Of a stretch of 64,000 nucleotides of DNA, positions 52,349-61,183 are shown piece by piece. The position numbers and the translations under genes are program-made. The notes beneath the pieces were generated by a model, which was given only the letters and a program-made list of their open reading frames with translations, had not been told where the DNA came from and did no database searches. The DNA comes from JAVBQJ01 sp031549115 (GTDB lineage Bacteria; Verrucomicrobiota; Lentisphaeria; Victivallales; Victivallaceae): the NCBI GenBank assembly GCA_031549115.1, contig JAVBQJ010000092.1, positions 5,154 to 69,153 on the forward strand, in the 5' to 3' direction. How positions within the stretch are numbered: the first letter of the stretch is position 1; each line of letters starts with the position of its first letter.

Positions 52349-54619
52349 ATGAATCAGCGTCTGCAATCGTTGCTCGCCGGCGTCAAAGCGCGCGGCGGAT
52401 CGTTTCACCCGGATTTTCCCGCCCTCGGCCGTGACGTCGCGCTGTACCGGGCGGCGCGCGACGCCGAAGCGTCGGGGACGCAATTGCGGGCCCGGACGCT
52501 GCTGGAATTGGTCCGGCTGGCGCCACTCGCGATCGACGGCGGCTGGCGGCTGATCGGCGATCATCTGCTGTATCCGCGCTGCGAACTTTTCTGGGGCGTC
52601 AACGCGCCGCAGATTCCGGAACCGGAGCTGGCCGCCGGGCTGGCGCGGCTGGAACCGGAGCTGACGCTGGACGAATTGCGGCGGCAGCTGCGCGAATTGT
52701 GGAGCGGCGGACGCTCCGCCACCGCCCCCGGCACCATACAACCCGAATGCAAAAACGGCGCCGCCGTCTGGGGTGAAAATACATCCGAGCGGGTGTTCAT
52801 GCCGGGGGGCTGGGTGGAAAACCATTCCGTCCGCGACTACGCCAAACTGCTGCGCCTCGGCTACGGCGGATTGAAGCACGAAATCGCCGCCGAGCTGGAA
52901 CGTTACCCGATCCAAGCGACCGCCTACGTCGAACGGGAAAACTTTCTGCGCGCCGCCGACGCCGTCTGCGACGCCGGAATCCTCCTCGGCGACCACTACG
53001 CCGACCTTGCCGACAGCGACACGGCGGAACGGTTGCGCCGGATCGTCCGGACCGGCGCAACCACCTTCGCCGACGCACTGCAGCTGTTGTGGCTGGGGCA
53101 CATCGTCAGCTGCGCCGAGGATTCGATCAACGCCAACTCGCTGGGACGGCTGGACCAGATCCTGTATCCGTATTACCGCGCCGACGTCGAAGCCGGGCGC
53201 ATCGGAGCCTGCGAGGCGAAGGAGTGGCTGGTCGAATTCGCGATCAGGCTCTATTTGACCTACGACGTCCAGGCGATCACGCTGGGCGGCAGCGACCGCG
53301 ACGGCAATTGCGCGGTCAACGAAGTGTCCTGGTTGTTCCTCGACGCCACCGAAGAATTCGGCGAAATCCGCGATCTGTCGGTACGGTTGCACCCGGACAC
53401 GCCGGAGCCGTTTCTCAAGCGCTGCGTCGAATTGGTGCTGCGGGGCGGCGGCATCCCGTTTTTCTTCAACGACGCCTGCTTCATTCCGGCGCTGGCGGCG
53501 CGGGGAATCGCCCTCGAAGACGCCCGCGACTACGCGCCGATCGGCTGCATCGAGTTAACCGTCCCGGGGCGCGCCAATCCGCACGCGGTATCCGGCTGGT
53601 TCAGTCTGTTGAAGGTATTGGAGTTGACACTCCACAACGGGCGCAACCCCGCGAACGGCCGTCAACTCGGCCCCGCCACCGGCGAACTGGCGCAATTCGC
53701 CGATTTCGAAGCGCTGTTGGCCGCATTCCACACCCAGGTCGAATTTTTCGCCGCCAACATGATCCACTGCTGCCGCCACAATGAACGGCTGCAGCGCAAC
53801 GCCGGACCGCTTCCGGCGCTGTCGCTGCTGACCGACGACTGCATCCGGCGCGGCCGCGACATCACCGACGGCGGCGCGGTCTACAACTATCACTCGATCT
53901 GCCTGATGGGGGTGCCGGATACGGCGGACGCGCTGACGGCGCTGAAGCATTGCTGCTTCGACCGGCACGACATCGCGCCGGAGGAGCTGCTGGCGGCGCT
54001 GCAAAACGACTTCGCCGGACGGGAGCCGCTGCGGCGGAAATTGCTCGCGTTGCCCAAATACGGCAACGGCGACGACGAAGTCGACCGGCTCGCCGCCCGG
54101 ACGGCGCGGGAGTTCATCGCGCTGATGGACCGCTGGAGCGAACCCGACAACCGGCTTTTCGTGCACTTGTTCACCTTTCAGCAGAACATTCCGTTCGGCC
54201 ATGCGGTCGGCGCGATGCCGGACGGGCGCCGCGCCGGGGAGCCGTTGGCCTATTCGTTGTCGGCGCACCAGGGGCGCGACCTGGCGGGGGTCACGTCGTT
54301 CCTGCATTCGTTGGCAAAGATGCCGCACCGGGAGGCGGCGGGAGCGTCGGCGGCGATCATCGAGCTGCATCCGTCGCTCTTCGGCGAAGGCGACGCAACG
54401 GAGCTTCTGACGCGCCTGATCCGCGGCGCCGTCGCGCTGGGGGTCGGCCAAATGCAGTGGAACGTCGTCAGCGTCGAGGAGCTGGAACGCGCCCGCAAAG
54501 AACCGGAACGCTTCGGCAACCTCCCGGTGCGCGTCGCCGGTTATTCGCAAATGTTCAAGCTGGTCGATCCCGAACTGCAAGAACACATCATCGCCCGTTA
54601 CAAGCACCGGACAGTTTGA
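52349..54619 (+). CDS. Glycyl radical enzyme (second)
   Basis: A 756-residue radical enzyme of the pyruvate formate-lyase/dehydratase superfamily. The active-site cysteine is in APIGCIEL near residue 399, and the radical glycine is in RVAGYSQMF near 730. GCIE is a dehydratase-type motif. The substrate may be a glycerol-, propanediol- or sugar-acid-like compound, but this cannot be read from the sequence. It follows the AraC gene by 61 bases with CAGGAG upstream of ATG. It has no adjacent activating enzyme. It is only distantly similar to the other glycyl radical enzyme in this window (20351-22444). Confidence 0.88.
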   Translation: MNQRLQSLLAGVKARGGSFHPDFPALGRDVALYRAARDAEASGTQLRARTLLELVRLAPLAIDGGWRLIGDHLLYPRCELFWGVNAPQIPEPELAAGLARLEPELTLDELRRQLRELWSGGRSATAPGTIQPECKNGAAVWGENTSERVFMPGGWVENHSVRDYAKLLRLGYGGLKHEIAAELERYPIQATAYVERENFLRAADAVCDAGILLGDHYADLADSDTAERLRRIVRTGATTFADALQLLWLGHIVSCAEDSINANSLGRLDQILYPYYRADVEAGRIGACEAKEWLVEFAIRLYLTYDVQAITLGGSDRDGNCAVNEVSWLFLDATEEFGEIRDLSVRLHPDTPEPFLKRCVELVLRGGGIPFFFNDACFIPALAARGIALEDARDYAPIGCIELTVPGRANPHAVSGWFSLLKVLELTLHNGRNPANGRQLGPATGELAQFADFEALLAAFHTQVEFFAANMIHCCRHNERLQRNAGPLPALSLLTDDCIRRGRDITDGGAVYNYHSICLMGVPDTADALTALKHCCFDRHDIAPEELLAALQNDFAGREPLRRKLLALPKYGNGDDEVDRLAARTAREFIALMDRWSEPDNRLFVHLFTFQQNIPFGHAVGAMPDGRRAGEPLAYSLSAHQGRDLAGVTSFLHSLAKMPHREAAGASAAIIELHPSLFGEGDATELLTRLIRGAVALGVGQMQWNVVSVEELERARKEPERFGNLPVRVAGYSQMFKLVDPELQEHIIARYKHRTV

Positions 54620-54640
54620 CAGCCCCGCCCGATGATGCTA

Positions 54641-54905
54641 TATTGAAAATAATATAAATAAATCAAATAGAGCTGCGAAGCAGCGGTCTGCACTCCGTCA
54701 TACGGAGGCGCGGTCCAGCGCGCGAACAGCGCTGGTCGCCCCAGGCGGCGCAGCCGCCTCGAAAGGGGCGAAACTGTAGGGATGGACCGCCGGGAGGCGA
54801 TCCGGAGCCGCCTGAGGTAGCGATGGTGTAGATCGGATTGGATGCGTGAGCGACAATCCGATCTACACATAGAGCGAACGAGGCGCCGCACCGGCGGCGG
54901 AATCG
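54641..54905 (+). repeat. Structured intergenic repeat, copy D
   Basis: An AT-rich leader, then ATAGAGCTGCG (54667), starts 47 bases after the glycyl radical enzyme stop. Stems are CTCCG/CGGAG, CCAGCGC/GCGCTGG, TCGCCCC/GGGGCGA enclosing AGGCGGC/GCCGCCT, a perfect 15-bp stem (54826-54840 with 54854-54868) and CGCCG/CGGCG. The 15-bp stem matches that of copy A but with one T-A pair changed to C-G. It ends about 30 bases before mtnP. Confidence 0.85.
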
Positions 54906-54933
54906 ACTACACAAAACACAGGAGCAAGATACG

Positions 54934-55809
54934 ATGAAATTAGGCATTATCGGCGGTTCGGGGCTTTATGAGCTGGAAGGCGTCAGCGACAGTCATTATC
55001 AAAAGATCGACACGCCCTACGGCGCGCCGTCGGATGAGCTGTGTTTCGCCCGCCATACCAGCGGCGTCGAGCTGGTGTTTCTGGCGCGGCACGGCCGCGG
55101 CCACCGGCTGAATCCGTCCGAACTCAACCACCGCGCCAATATTTTCGCGCTGAAAAAAGCCGGGGTCACCCATATATTGAGCATCTCCGCGGTCGGCAGC
55201 CTCAAGGACGAAATGCGACCGCGCGACGTGGTGGTGATCGACCAATTTTTCGACCGCACCAAACGCGGCGGCAACGAACACACCTTTCTTTCCGACGGGG
55301 TCGCGGGGCACATCGGCTTCGCCCATCCGATCTGCCCGGAATTGGCGCAGATCGCCGCCGACGCGGTGGAGGGGCTTATCGCCGCCAGCGACGCGCCGGA
55401 GCGCCGGGTGTTCCGCTCGGGTACCTACGTCAATATGGAAGGACCCGCCTTTTCGACGCTGGCCGAATCCAACTTCTACCGCCGCATGGGCTTCGACGTG
55501 ATCGGCATGACCAACCTGGCGGAGGCCAAACTCGCCCGCGAAGCGCAGATCTGCTATTCGACGGTGGCGATGGTCACCGATTACGATTGCTGGCACCCGG
55601 ATCACGACCATGTCACCGTCGAGATCGTGGTCGCCAATCTGCTGGCCAACACCGCATTGGCGAAAGCGACGATCGGCCGGGTGGCCGAACATGTCGCCGC
55701 ATTGCCGCGCGCCTGTTCGTGTCCGCATGCGCTGCAAAGCGCGATCATCACCAACCCGGCGGTGATGAGCCCCGCCGCCCGCGAACGCCTCGCCGTGCTG
55801 CAGGGCTGA
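54934..55809 (+). CDS. mtnP: S-methyl-5'-thioadenosine phosphorylase
   Basis: A 291-residue nucleoside phosphorylase that splits methylthioadenosine to adenine and methylthioribose-1-phosphate. GIIGGSGLYELEG, RHGRGHRLNPSELNHRAN, the TYVNMEGPAFST segment and GMTNLAEAKLAREA are typical. It recycles a by-product of polyamine synthesis. AGGAG precedes the ATG by 9 bases. A strong bidirectional terminator follows. Confidence 0.93.
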   Translation: MKLGIIGGSGLYELEGVSDSHYQKIDTPYGAPSDELCFARHTSGVELVFLARHGRGHRLNPSELNHRANIFALKKAGVTHILSISAVGSLKDEMRPRDVVVIDQFFDRTKRGGNEHTFLSDGVAGHIGFAHPICPELAQIAADAVEGLIAASDAPERRVFRSGTYVNMEGPAFSTLAESNFYRRMGFDVIGMTNLAEAKLAREAQICYSTVAMVTDYDCWHPDHDHVTVEIVVANLLANTALAKATIGRVAEHVAALPRACSCPHALQSAIITNPAVMSPAARERLAVLQG

Positions 55810-55816
55810 ACGCACA

Positions 55817-55849
55817 AAAACGCCGACGGCTTACCATCGTCGGCGTTTT
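55817..55849. terminator. Bidirectional terminator between mtnP and the DUF4838 operon
   Basis: AAAACGCCGACG (55817-55828) pairs perfectly with CGTCGGCGTTTT (55838-55849) with a 9-base loop. The A and T runs allow termination on both strands. It lies between two convergent genes. Confidence 0.9.
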
Positions 55850-55856
55850 CATGTCT

Positions 55857-58178
55857 TCAGGGGTTGCGGGGGACGAAAATCACCCGGTCGAACCAGATCC
55901 GGTCGGCCTTTTCCCGGGCGGAGGAACCGTAACCGGGGCCCTCGAACTTCAACGACAGATAGACATCGTATTCGAGCTCCGGCCGGGCCGGATCGAATGC
56001 CTCGGTACAGTACTGATAGTAGTGTCTGGGCTTCATTCCGGCATACATATAGAAATTGGTGTTCGGCTTCACCGCGCCTTCCAGGCGGTAGGCGTAGTAG
56101 CGGTCCGGGTGGAAATCACCCGAGCTCAAGCGCAAGCCGGCCATTCCCGTTTGCGCGTCGCCGTCGAACACGCCCAGCGGAAACGGAACTTCCGTTCCGT
56201 CCCAGCTCTGCGCCCAACCGGCTCCGGCGGCGCTGTCGGGCGTCGAACCGCCGCGTGACGCGAATACCTGCTTCACCGTATTCGGATCCAGCGCCTGCAG
56301 CGGCTCCGGCAGCCGTCCCGGCTCCGCCTCGGCCAACGCCAGACGTTCCAGAACCAGCTCCCGGCCGCGTCCCTCCCAGTGCTTCCGCTGCGCCTCGTCG
56401 GGGTAACGCCGCAGCATCGCCTCCCGGAGATTCGCCAATACCCGTTCGCCGATGGCCGCCGCCGGTTCCAGCTCCGGGAATGTGGCTTTGACCGCATGGT
56501 ACTTGCTCCCGAGCAGCGCCAGATCCAGCGCCAGCCGCAATTCATTCAATCGTGCCAGCGCCGCCGCATCCCCCGCCGCCTGCGCCGCCATGGCGTCGAA
56601 ACGCTGCTGCCACCGCATCAGCCACTCCGGCGTCAGATAGCTGATCGCCCCCTCCCCGGCATCCCACGGGATGAAATGCGTCAGCTTCTCCCGCTGCTGT
56701 TCGAGTTCGCGCAGATAATCGCGCACGCCGGGCGCGGCGGCGCCGTAATAAAAGTCGGTGAATTCCGTCACCAGCGCCTCCACATCGGCGTCGGCGTCGA
56801 AATACAAACTGACGATGACGTACATATACAGATCGCTGAAATTGAAGCCGTAGAATGTGCCGACGTCGTGTTCGAAAAAACCGCCGAAGACGCCGACGTC
56901 GCGCATGTACCGCACATCGGCCGCCAGCCGCTGCAGCGAAGCGAACGGCGTACCCCAATTGTAGGGCAACGGATAATACCACAGCGTCACCTTGCCGAGC
57001 CGACACCAGTCGCGCAAATGCCGCGCGGTTTCGGCGTTGTCCTCCGCCTGCCAGTCATGACCGAAGTTGTCGTCGATCGGAGCGAAGATCACCATCAGAT
57101 TCTCCGGCAGCTTCTCTGCGATCGCCGGGGGCGCCTCCGATTGCGTTTTCCGGTACGCCAGCGTCGACACCCCGGCAGCCGGGAAACGCTCTTTGACCAC
57201 ATTGGCCAGCTCGATCAGAAAATCGAACAAAGGTCCGCCGTTGGCCCGGTACTTCGCCGTCAGCGCCTTGCAGCCGTCGCACAGACAGAAGGCCCCGCCC
57301 CAATCCATCGCCGACAGATTGAAGTAGCCGCGTCCGTTTTCGCGCTCGATCCGCTCGAGGAAGCGGTCGGTCAATTCGCGCCGCAACTCCGGATTGGCGA
57401 AACACAGCTGCATATTCGGCACCCGTTCCCCGGCGGCATTCATCGAAAAGTATTCCGGATGGGAGGCGAAATAATATTTCGTTTCCCGCCACGGCCACTT
57501 CATTTTGTCCTCTTCCGGGGTCGGCGGAATGTAATAGAACAGCGTATGGCACTGCGGCGGCCGCAAGTGAAACATGTCGCTCGCCGCATTCAATTCGGGA
57601 TAGGTCGCGCTGAAGAGACCGATCTCCGCCTCGTTGATGCCGTTGCGAAAGAAAAACATCCCGCTGTCCGGATGCTTGTAATAATAACTCAACATCAGAT
57701 CGCGCAACGCGAACGACGGCACAAACCGCTCTTCGCCCTCCAGCGCCACCGTCAGTTCCGGTTGTTCCGGCACCAGCTCCTCGCCGTACGGCGTGAACCA
57801 GCGGCAACCGAGATGATCGCGCAGAAACCGGTACACCGCATAACCGGCCCCATGCGTCCCTTCGCCATAGAGCAGCAAATCGTCGCCGTCCACGGCGATC
57901 ACGCTCTCCTGCGGCGCCAGCCCGGCGACGGCGGCGCCGACCCGGATCAGCTTGTCTTCCGCCGCCGCCTCCCCGGCCGCGACCGTTGCGAATTCCGCCC
58001 CGGTCGCCGTCTCGAGGTAATGCCGCAAATCCCGCGCCGCAATCCGGTCGAGCACCGCGTCCTCCGGCGGCATCACGATTTTGTAATCGCTGTGCCCGCC
58101 GGAAGCAAGGCGCAAATTCCCTCCGCAAAGCCCGCCTCCGGCGGCGACGCTCAACAGTATCAATAACAGTACTTTCAT
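55857..58178 (-). CDS. DUF4838 exported protein (glycoside hydrolase-like)
   Basis: A 773-residue secreted protein with an N-terminal signal peptide. A glucuronidase-like N-terminal domain (IRVGAAV ... DGDDLLLYGEGTHGAGYAVY) precedes a barrel of the DUF4838 type, containing NLSAMDWGGAFCLCDGC and YPLPYNWGTPF segments. A C-terminal sandwich-like domain follows. DUF4838 proteins occur in polysaccharide loci of Bacteroidetes and PVC bacteria; the activity is unproven. It is the last gene of an operon with a pseudopilin and a hydrolase-like protein, 19 bases after the pseudopilin gene. Confidence 0.82.
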   Translation of the reverse strand: MKVLLLILLSVAAGGGLCGGNLRLASGGHSDYKIVMPPEDAVLDRIAARDLRHYLETATGAEFATVAAGEAAAEDKLIRVGAAVAGLAPQESVIAVDGDDLLLYGEGTHGAGYAVYRFLRDHLGCRWFTPYGEELVPEQPELTVALEGEERFVPSFALRDLMLSYYYKHPDSGMFFFRNGINEAEIGLFSATYPELNAASDMFHLRPPQCHTLFYYIPPTPEEDKMKWPWRETKYYFASHPEYFSMNAAGERVPNMQLCFANPELRRELTDRFLERIERENGRGYFNLSAMDWGGAFCLCDGCKALTAKYRANGGPLFDFLIELANVVKERFPAAGVSTLAYRKTQSEAPPAIAEKLPENLMVIFAPIDDNFGHDWQAEDNAETARHLRDWCRLGKVTLWYYPLPYNWGTPFASLQRLAADVRYMRDVGVFGGFFEHDVGTFYGFNFSDLYMYVIVSLYFDADADVEALVTEFTDFYYGAAAPGVRDYLRELEQQREKLTHFIPWDAGEGAISYLTPEWLMRWQQRFDAMAAQAAGDAAALARLNELRLALDLALLGSKYHAVKATFPELEPAAAIGERVLANLREAMLRRYPDEAQRKHWEGRGRELVLERLALAEAEPGRLPEPLQALDPNTVKQVFASRGGSTPDSAAGAGWAQSWDGTEVPFPLGVFDGDAQTGMAGLRLSSGDFHPDRYYAYRLEGAVKPNTNFYMYAGMKPRHYYQYCTEAFDPARPELEYDVYLSLKFEGPGYGSSAREKADRIWFDRVIFVPRNP

Positions 58179-58197
58179 GAATCTCCCCCTCCGCCGC

Positions 58198-58905
58198 TTA
58201 CTGCCAGTAATCCACCCAATCCTTCAAATTCTGGTAGCGGATACGGTACTCCTCCCGTCCGGCCGCGGGCTGATCCAACAATTGCGCCGTTTCCACATGC
58301 CCGTCCACATGGGTCTGGTTGCCGCGGTTATTATGACGGTGCGCCATGTTGATTTCATTCTGGCAGCCGCCTTCGAAGGTCGGCGAGTAATACCCCCAGG
58401 TCGGATTCGGCGCCTCGGCGTCGATAAAGGCGACCATATTGCTCGGCTCCGGGCAATTGGAAATCTTTTTGGCGCCATAGCCCGGATACAACGCACCGCC
58501 CTGCTGGTTGACAGTCCCCAGACGGCTCTGGTAGTTGTAACTGGGCACCTGGTTCAAACTGCTGTCGATATTGGAGTCTTTGAATGTCACCGGAGCTTGC
58601 GCCGGGCAATAGAGCGAAGCCGACATCGTACTCCCGGTATCATACTGGTTCGTGTACGGCAGATAATTCTTCAGGCTATCCCATACGGTGTTGACTCCGC
58701 CGCCCCACGTCGCCAACGGCATGTAATCGTTGAAGTCCCCCGTATACAGAAAGGTCATGGTGCCGATCTGCTTCATGTTGTTGATACATTTGCTGCTCTG
58801 CGCCGCCGCGCGCGCCTTCGACAACGCCGGCAGCAGCATGCTGGCGAGGATGGCGATGATCGCAATCACCACCAGCAATTCTATCAGTGTGAAATTCCGT
58901 TTCAT
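58198..58905 (-). CDS. Prepilin-type protein (pseudopilin with DGHV C-terminus)
   Basis: A 235-residue protein that starts MKRNFTLIELLVVIAIIA, a class III prepilin signal cleaved before the Phe and then methylated. After the long hydrophobic helix comes LSKARAAAQSSKCINNMKQ and a variable domain. The C-terminal HRHNNRGNQTHVDGHVE segment matches the H-x9-DG motif found in the abundant pseudopilin-like proteins of Lentisphaerae and Planctomycetes. GGAG lies about 10 bases upstream. It sits between a hydrolase-like gene and DUF4838, so it may be a secreted surface protein for glycan use rather than a pilus part. Confidence 0.88.
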   Translation of the reverse strand: MKRNFTLIELLVVIAIIAILASMLLPALSKARAAAQSSKCINNMKQIGTMTFLYTGDFNDYMPLATWGGGVNTVWDSLKNYLPYTNQYDTGSTMSASLYCPAQAPVTFKDSNIDSSLNQVPSYNYQSRLGTVNQQGGALYPGYGAKKISNCPEPSNMVAFIDAEAPNPTWGYYSPTFEGGCQNEINMAHRHNNRGNQTHVDGHVETAQLLDQPAAGREEYRIRYQNLKDWVDYWQ

Positions 58906-58942
58906 GATTGTCCACTCCTTCTTGGTTGAAGTTCGTTTTTTT

Positions 58943-60934
58943 TCAAATTTCGAATACCACGACCGCATATCCGGTTACCGGCGGCAAATCCACCGAGCAA
59001 TACCCATCGATAATCACAAAATCCAGCTCCCGGCGTTCGGGAGCGAGATAGACCCGGCGCCACGCCTCTTTCGCATCCAGCCGCAGCCGGATACGGACAT
59101 TGGCCAGCGTCAGAGTATCCTCGATGATTTCGACGCCGTCGCCGCGCAGCTCCGGCACATAGCCGGAGATATGTACCATCCGGCGCCGTTGTGCCTGCTG
59201 CTCGGTCACCGTCGCCCGCGCAAAGGACGGCAAATTTTCCGTTTTCAACAGCGGGCGCGGCAACCGTTCGAGCAGCGTCCGGGCGAAAATCTCCCGGATC
59301 CGGCCATAGGCGTATTTGGCGTAGCACGAGAACAGCGGCGCGGCGAAATAAGTCACCTGTGCGCTCCGCGCCACCGCCGGCTCCCCCGAAGGCGCATCCG
59401 GCGGATTGTACACGTGACCGTGCTCCCCGTCCCAGATCCGGTTGTAATAGGGCGGCGTCAACTCCGCCAATACCTCCGTACCCGGCAGCGGTTCGACCAA
59501 CTCCGCTCCGCCATACAGCGACAGCGGCATGCCGTCGTATTCCGCGCCCAATTCCGTTCCCGGCGTCATATACACCGGATCGTACGGCGCCGCCCCGCGG
59601 TAACGCACCCCCCATGCCGGCAGCGCAAATTCCGTTTCTTCCGAATTCAAACCACTCTTGCCGCCCGCGATCACACTGCCGCCCGCCGCCAGATGCCGCT
59701 CCACTTGTGCCAACGCGTTTCCCGCCAGCCGCTGCGTGTCGGCGACGACCAACACCGGATACCCGGAAAATTCGAGGTCGTCGGAGACGATGTCGTATTG
59801 CATTTTCAGCTCGTCCAGCATCCGGGCGGCCCCCTTCGCCGCCTGATACAGCACCGCCGAGTCGGCGGTGCTGGTATTGAATGTCAACTTCGGCACCAAT
59901 ACCGCGATATCGGTCACCGCCCGGGCGCCGGTCATCCACTCGTCCAGACGGCGCAGCTCCTGAAATACCGACGACTCCAACCGCTCCACCGCCGCGGGCA
60001 ATACGCCGCGCGGATGCAGATGATCGCCGATGGTGGTGCCGTCCACCGCGTTCGCCAGGCCGCACAGACAATCCCGCATCAACGCTTCCCGAGGGCATAG
60101 CCCGCCGAAGTCCGACCACGAATGATGGAAGCGCGCGGTCATATTCACCACCGGCAACCCCAGACGACGCAGATAATGGCCGTAAACCGGCAACGCGTCA
60201 TACCCCCAGCCGCCATTGGGCAGGCATTCGTACTCAATGTACGTCGCAATCCCGCGCAGATCGGAATACTCGGGTCCATTGAAGAACAGCTGTGTTCCCG
60301 GACGCACCTCCAGCACCACGTCCCGAATCGCCCGGCACATCGCCAGAATGCTCCTCTGATTGAAGCGGAACGCCTGTGCATTGTCACTCCAGTCGATTCC
60401 TTCGGCCCTCATCCGCCGCACACATTCCGGGCAGACGCACGGACGCGCATGCAGACAATCGAAGAACATGCCGTCGACCGGATAACACTTCACCACCTCC
60501 CGGATCATCGCCAACTGCCACTCCCGGTAACCGGTATTCAGACACGGCTTGCGGAAAAAACTGTTCAACCGGTCCGCCGGGGCCGGCGCATCCACCGGCG
60601 CCACCGCCTCCCACTCCCGGTGCCGGAGCAGCTGCTCGTGGCTCAATCCCACGTTCAAATACGCCGAAAATCCCAGACCGCGCCGGTGACATGCCGTCAG
60701 CAGCGTTCCGATCAAGTCCGGGTTTTCCGCCCGCTCCAATGCCGGATGGACGGTACCGATCCCGGTCGGATAATAGGCCATCCCGAGATTGCACTTCGCC
60801 GGAAAGGTCATCCAGTCGGCACCGGCCCGGAACGCCTGCTCCGCCAGCAACTCCGCATCCCACGCACCCCCCACATCCGGACATGCCGGCATGGTGTGAA
60901 AATCAAAAAAGAAACACCGTTTCGGAATCTTCAT
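58943..60934 (-). CDS. Glycoside hydrolase-like protein with beta-galactosidase trimerisation-type domain
   Basis: A 663-residue protein with no signal peptide. The N-terminal half forms a probable TIM barrel (DFHTMPACPDVGGAWDAELL; YPVDGMFFDCLHA; CxxC in CVCPECV). The middle part (about residues 350-450) resembles the beta-galactosidase trimerisation domain, with ILVPKL-like and MQYDIVSDDL segments. A C-terminal strand-rich domain follows. The catalytic pair is not identified with certainty, so the family is open. The start at 60934 is preferred over upstream ATGs. It is the first gene of the operon, under a repressible promoter. Confidence 0.65.
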   Translation of the reverse strand: MKIPKRCFFFDFHTMPACPDVGGAWDAELLAEQAFRAGADWMTFPAKCNLGMAYYPTGIGTVHPALERAENPDLIGTLLTACHRRGLGFSAYLNVGLSHEQLLRHREWEAVAPVDAPAPADRLNSFFRKPCLNTGYREWQLAMIREVVKCYPVDGMFFDCLHARPCVCPECVRRMRAEGIDWSDNAQAFRFNQRSILAMCRAIRDVVLEVRPGTQLFFNGPEYSDLRGIATYIEYECLPNGGWGYDALPVYGHYLRRLGLPVVNMTARFHHSWSDFGGLCPREALMRDCLCGLANAVDGTTIGDHLHPRGVLPAAVERLESSVFQELRRLDEWMTGARAVTDIAVLVPKLTFNTSTADSAVLYQAAKGAARMLDELKMQYDIVSDDLEFSGYPVLVVADTQRLAGNALAQVERHLAAGGSVIAGGKSGLNSEETEFALPAWGVRYRGAAPYDPVYMTPGTELGAEYDGMPLSLYGGAELVEPLPGTEVLAELTPPYYNRIWDGEHGHVYNPPDAPSGEPAVARSAQVTYFAAPLFSCYAKYAYGRIREIFARTLLERLPRPLLKTENLPSFARATVTEQQAQRRRMVHISGYVPELRGDGVEIIEDTLTLANVRIRLRLDAKEAWRRVYLAPERRELDFVIIDGYCSVDLPPVTGYAVVVFEI

Positions 60935-61013
60935 TACCCTACGCCTCGCTCCATCGCTCATTATCGGGAACACACAGCAAAGAACAAGAACACTCATTCT
61001 TTCAACACTTTTA

Positions 61014-61042
61014 AGTATAGTTGATTTTCATCGAAAAGTCAA
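61014..61042 (-). promoter_or_regulatory. Promoter of the hydrolase-pseudopilin-DUF4838 operon
   Basis: On the - strand TTGACT (61037-61042) is 17 bases from TATACT (61014-61019). Both are close to consensus. The inverted repeat at 61031-61053 spans its -35. Confidence 0.75.
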
Positions 61043-61053
61043 TAGCGTTTCGA
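61031..61053. promoter_or_regulatory. Candidate repressor operator over the -35 region
   Basis: TCGAAA (61031-61036) and TTTCGA (61048-61053) form an inverted repeat with 11 bases between arms. It brackets the -35 of the operon promoter. It could bind a LacI-, GntR- or AraC-type regulator of glycan use; no such gene lies next to it. Confidence 0.5.
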
Positions 61054-61100
61054 TTCTTTTTACGATTTTTTTCGTCCATATCCGAAAAACACTTCTTCAT

Positions 61101-61128
61101 TTGCATTTTTCCGGTTCCGTGATATGAT
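61101..61128 (+). promoter_or_regulatory. Promoter for catalase
   Basis: TTGCAT (61101-61106) is 16 bases upstream of TATGAT (61123-61128). The catalase start lies about 55 bases downstream. It is divergent from the hydrolase operon promoter. Confidence 0.6.
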
Positions 61129-61183
61129 ATGGGAGGAGAAGAGTTTTGTTGGGTTACACACCAAACAGAGGGAGGAAAACGCG

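Noticed and set aside
8518..54905. The four structured repeats as integron attC sites or CRISPR repeats
   Set aside because: They lack the attC core sites (GTTRRRY/RYYYAAC) and regular spacing, and each occurs singly with different flanks.
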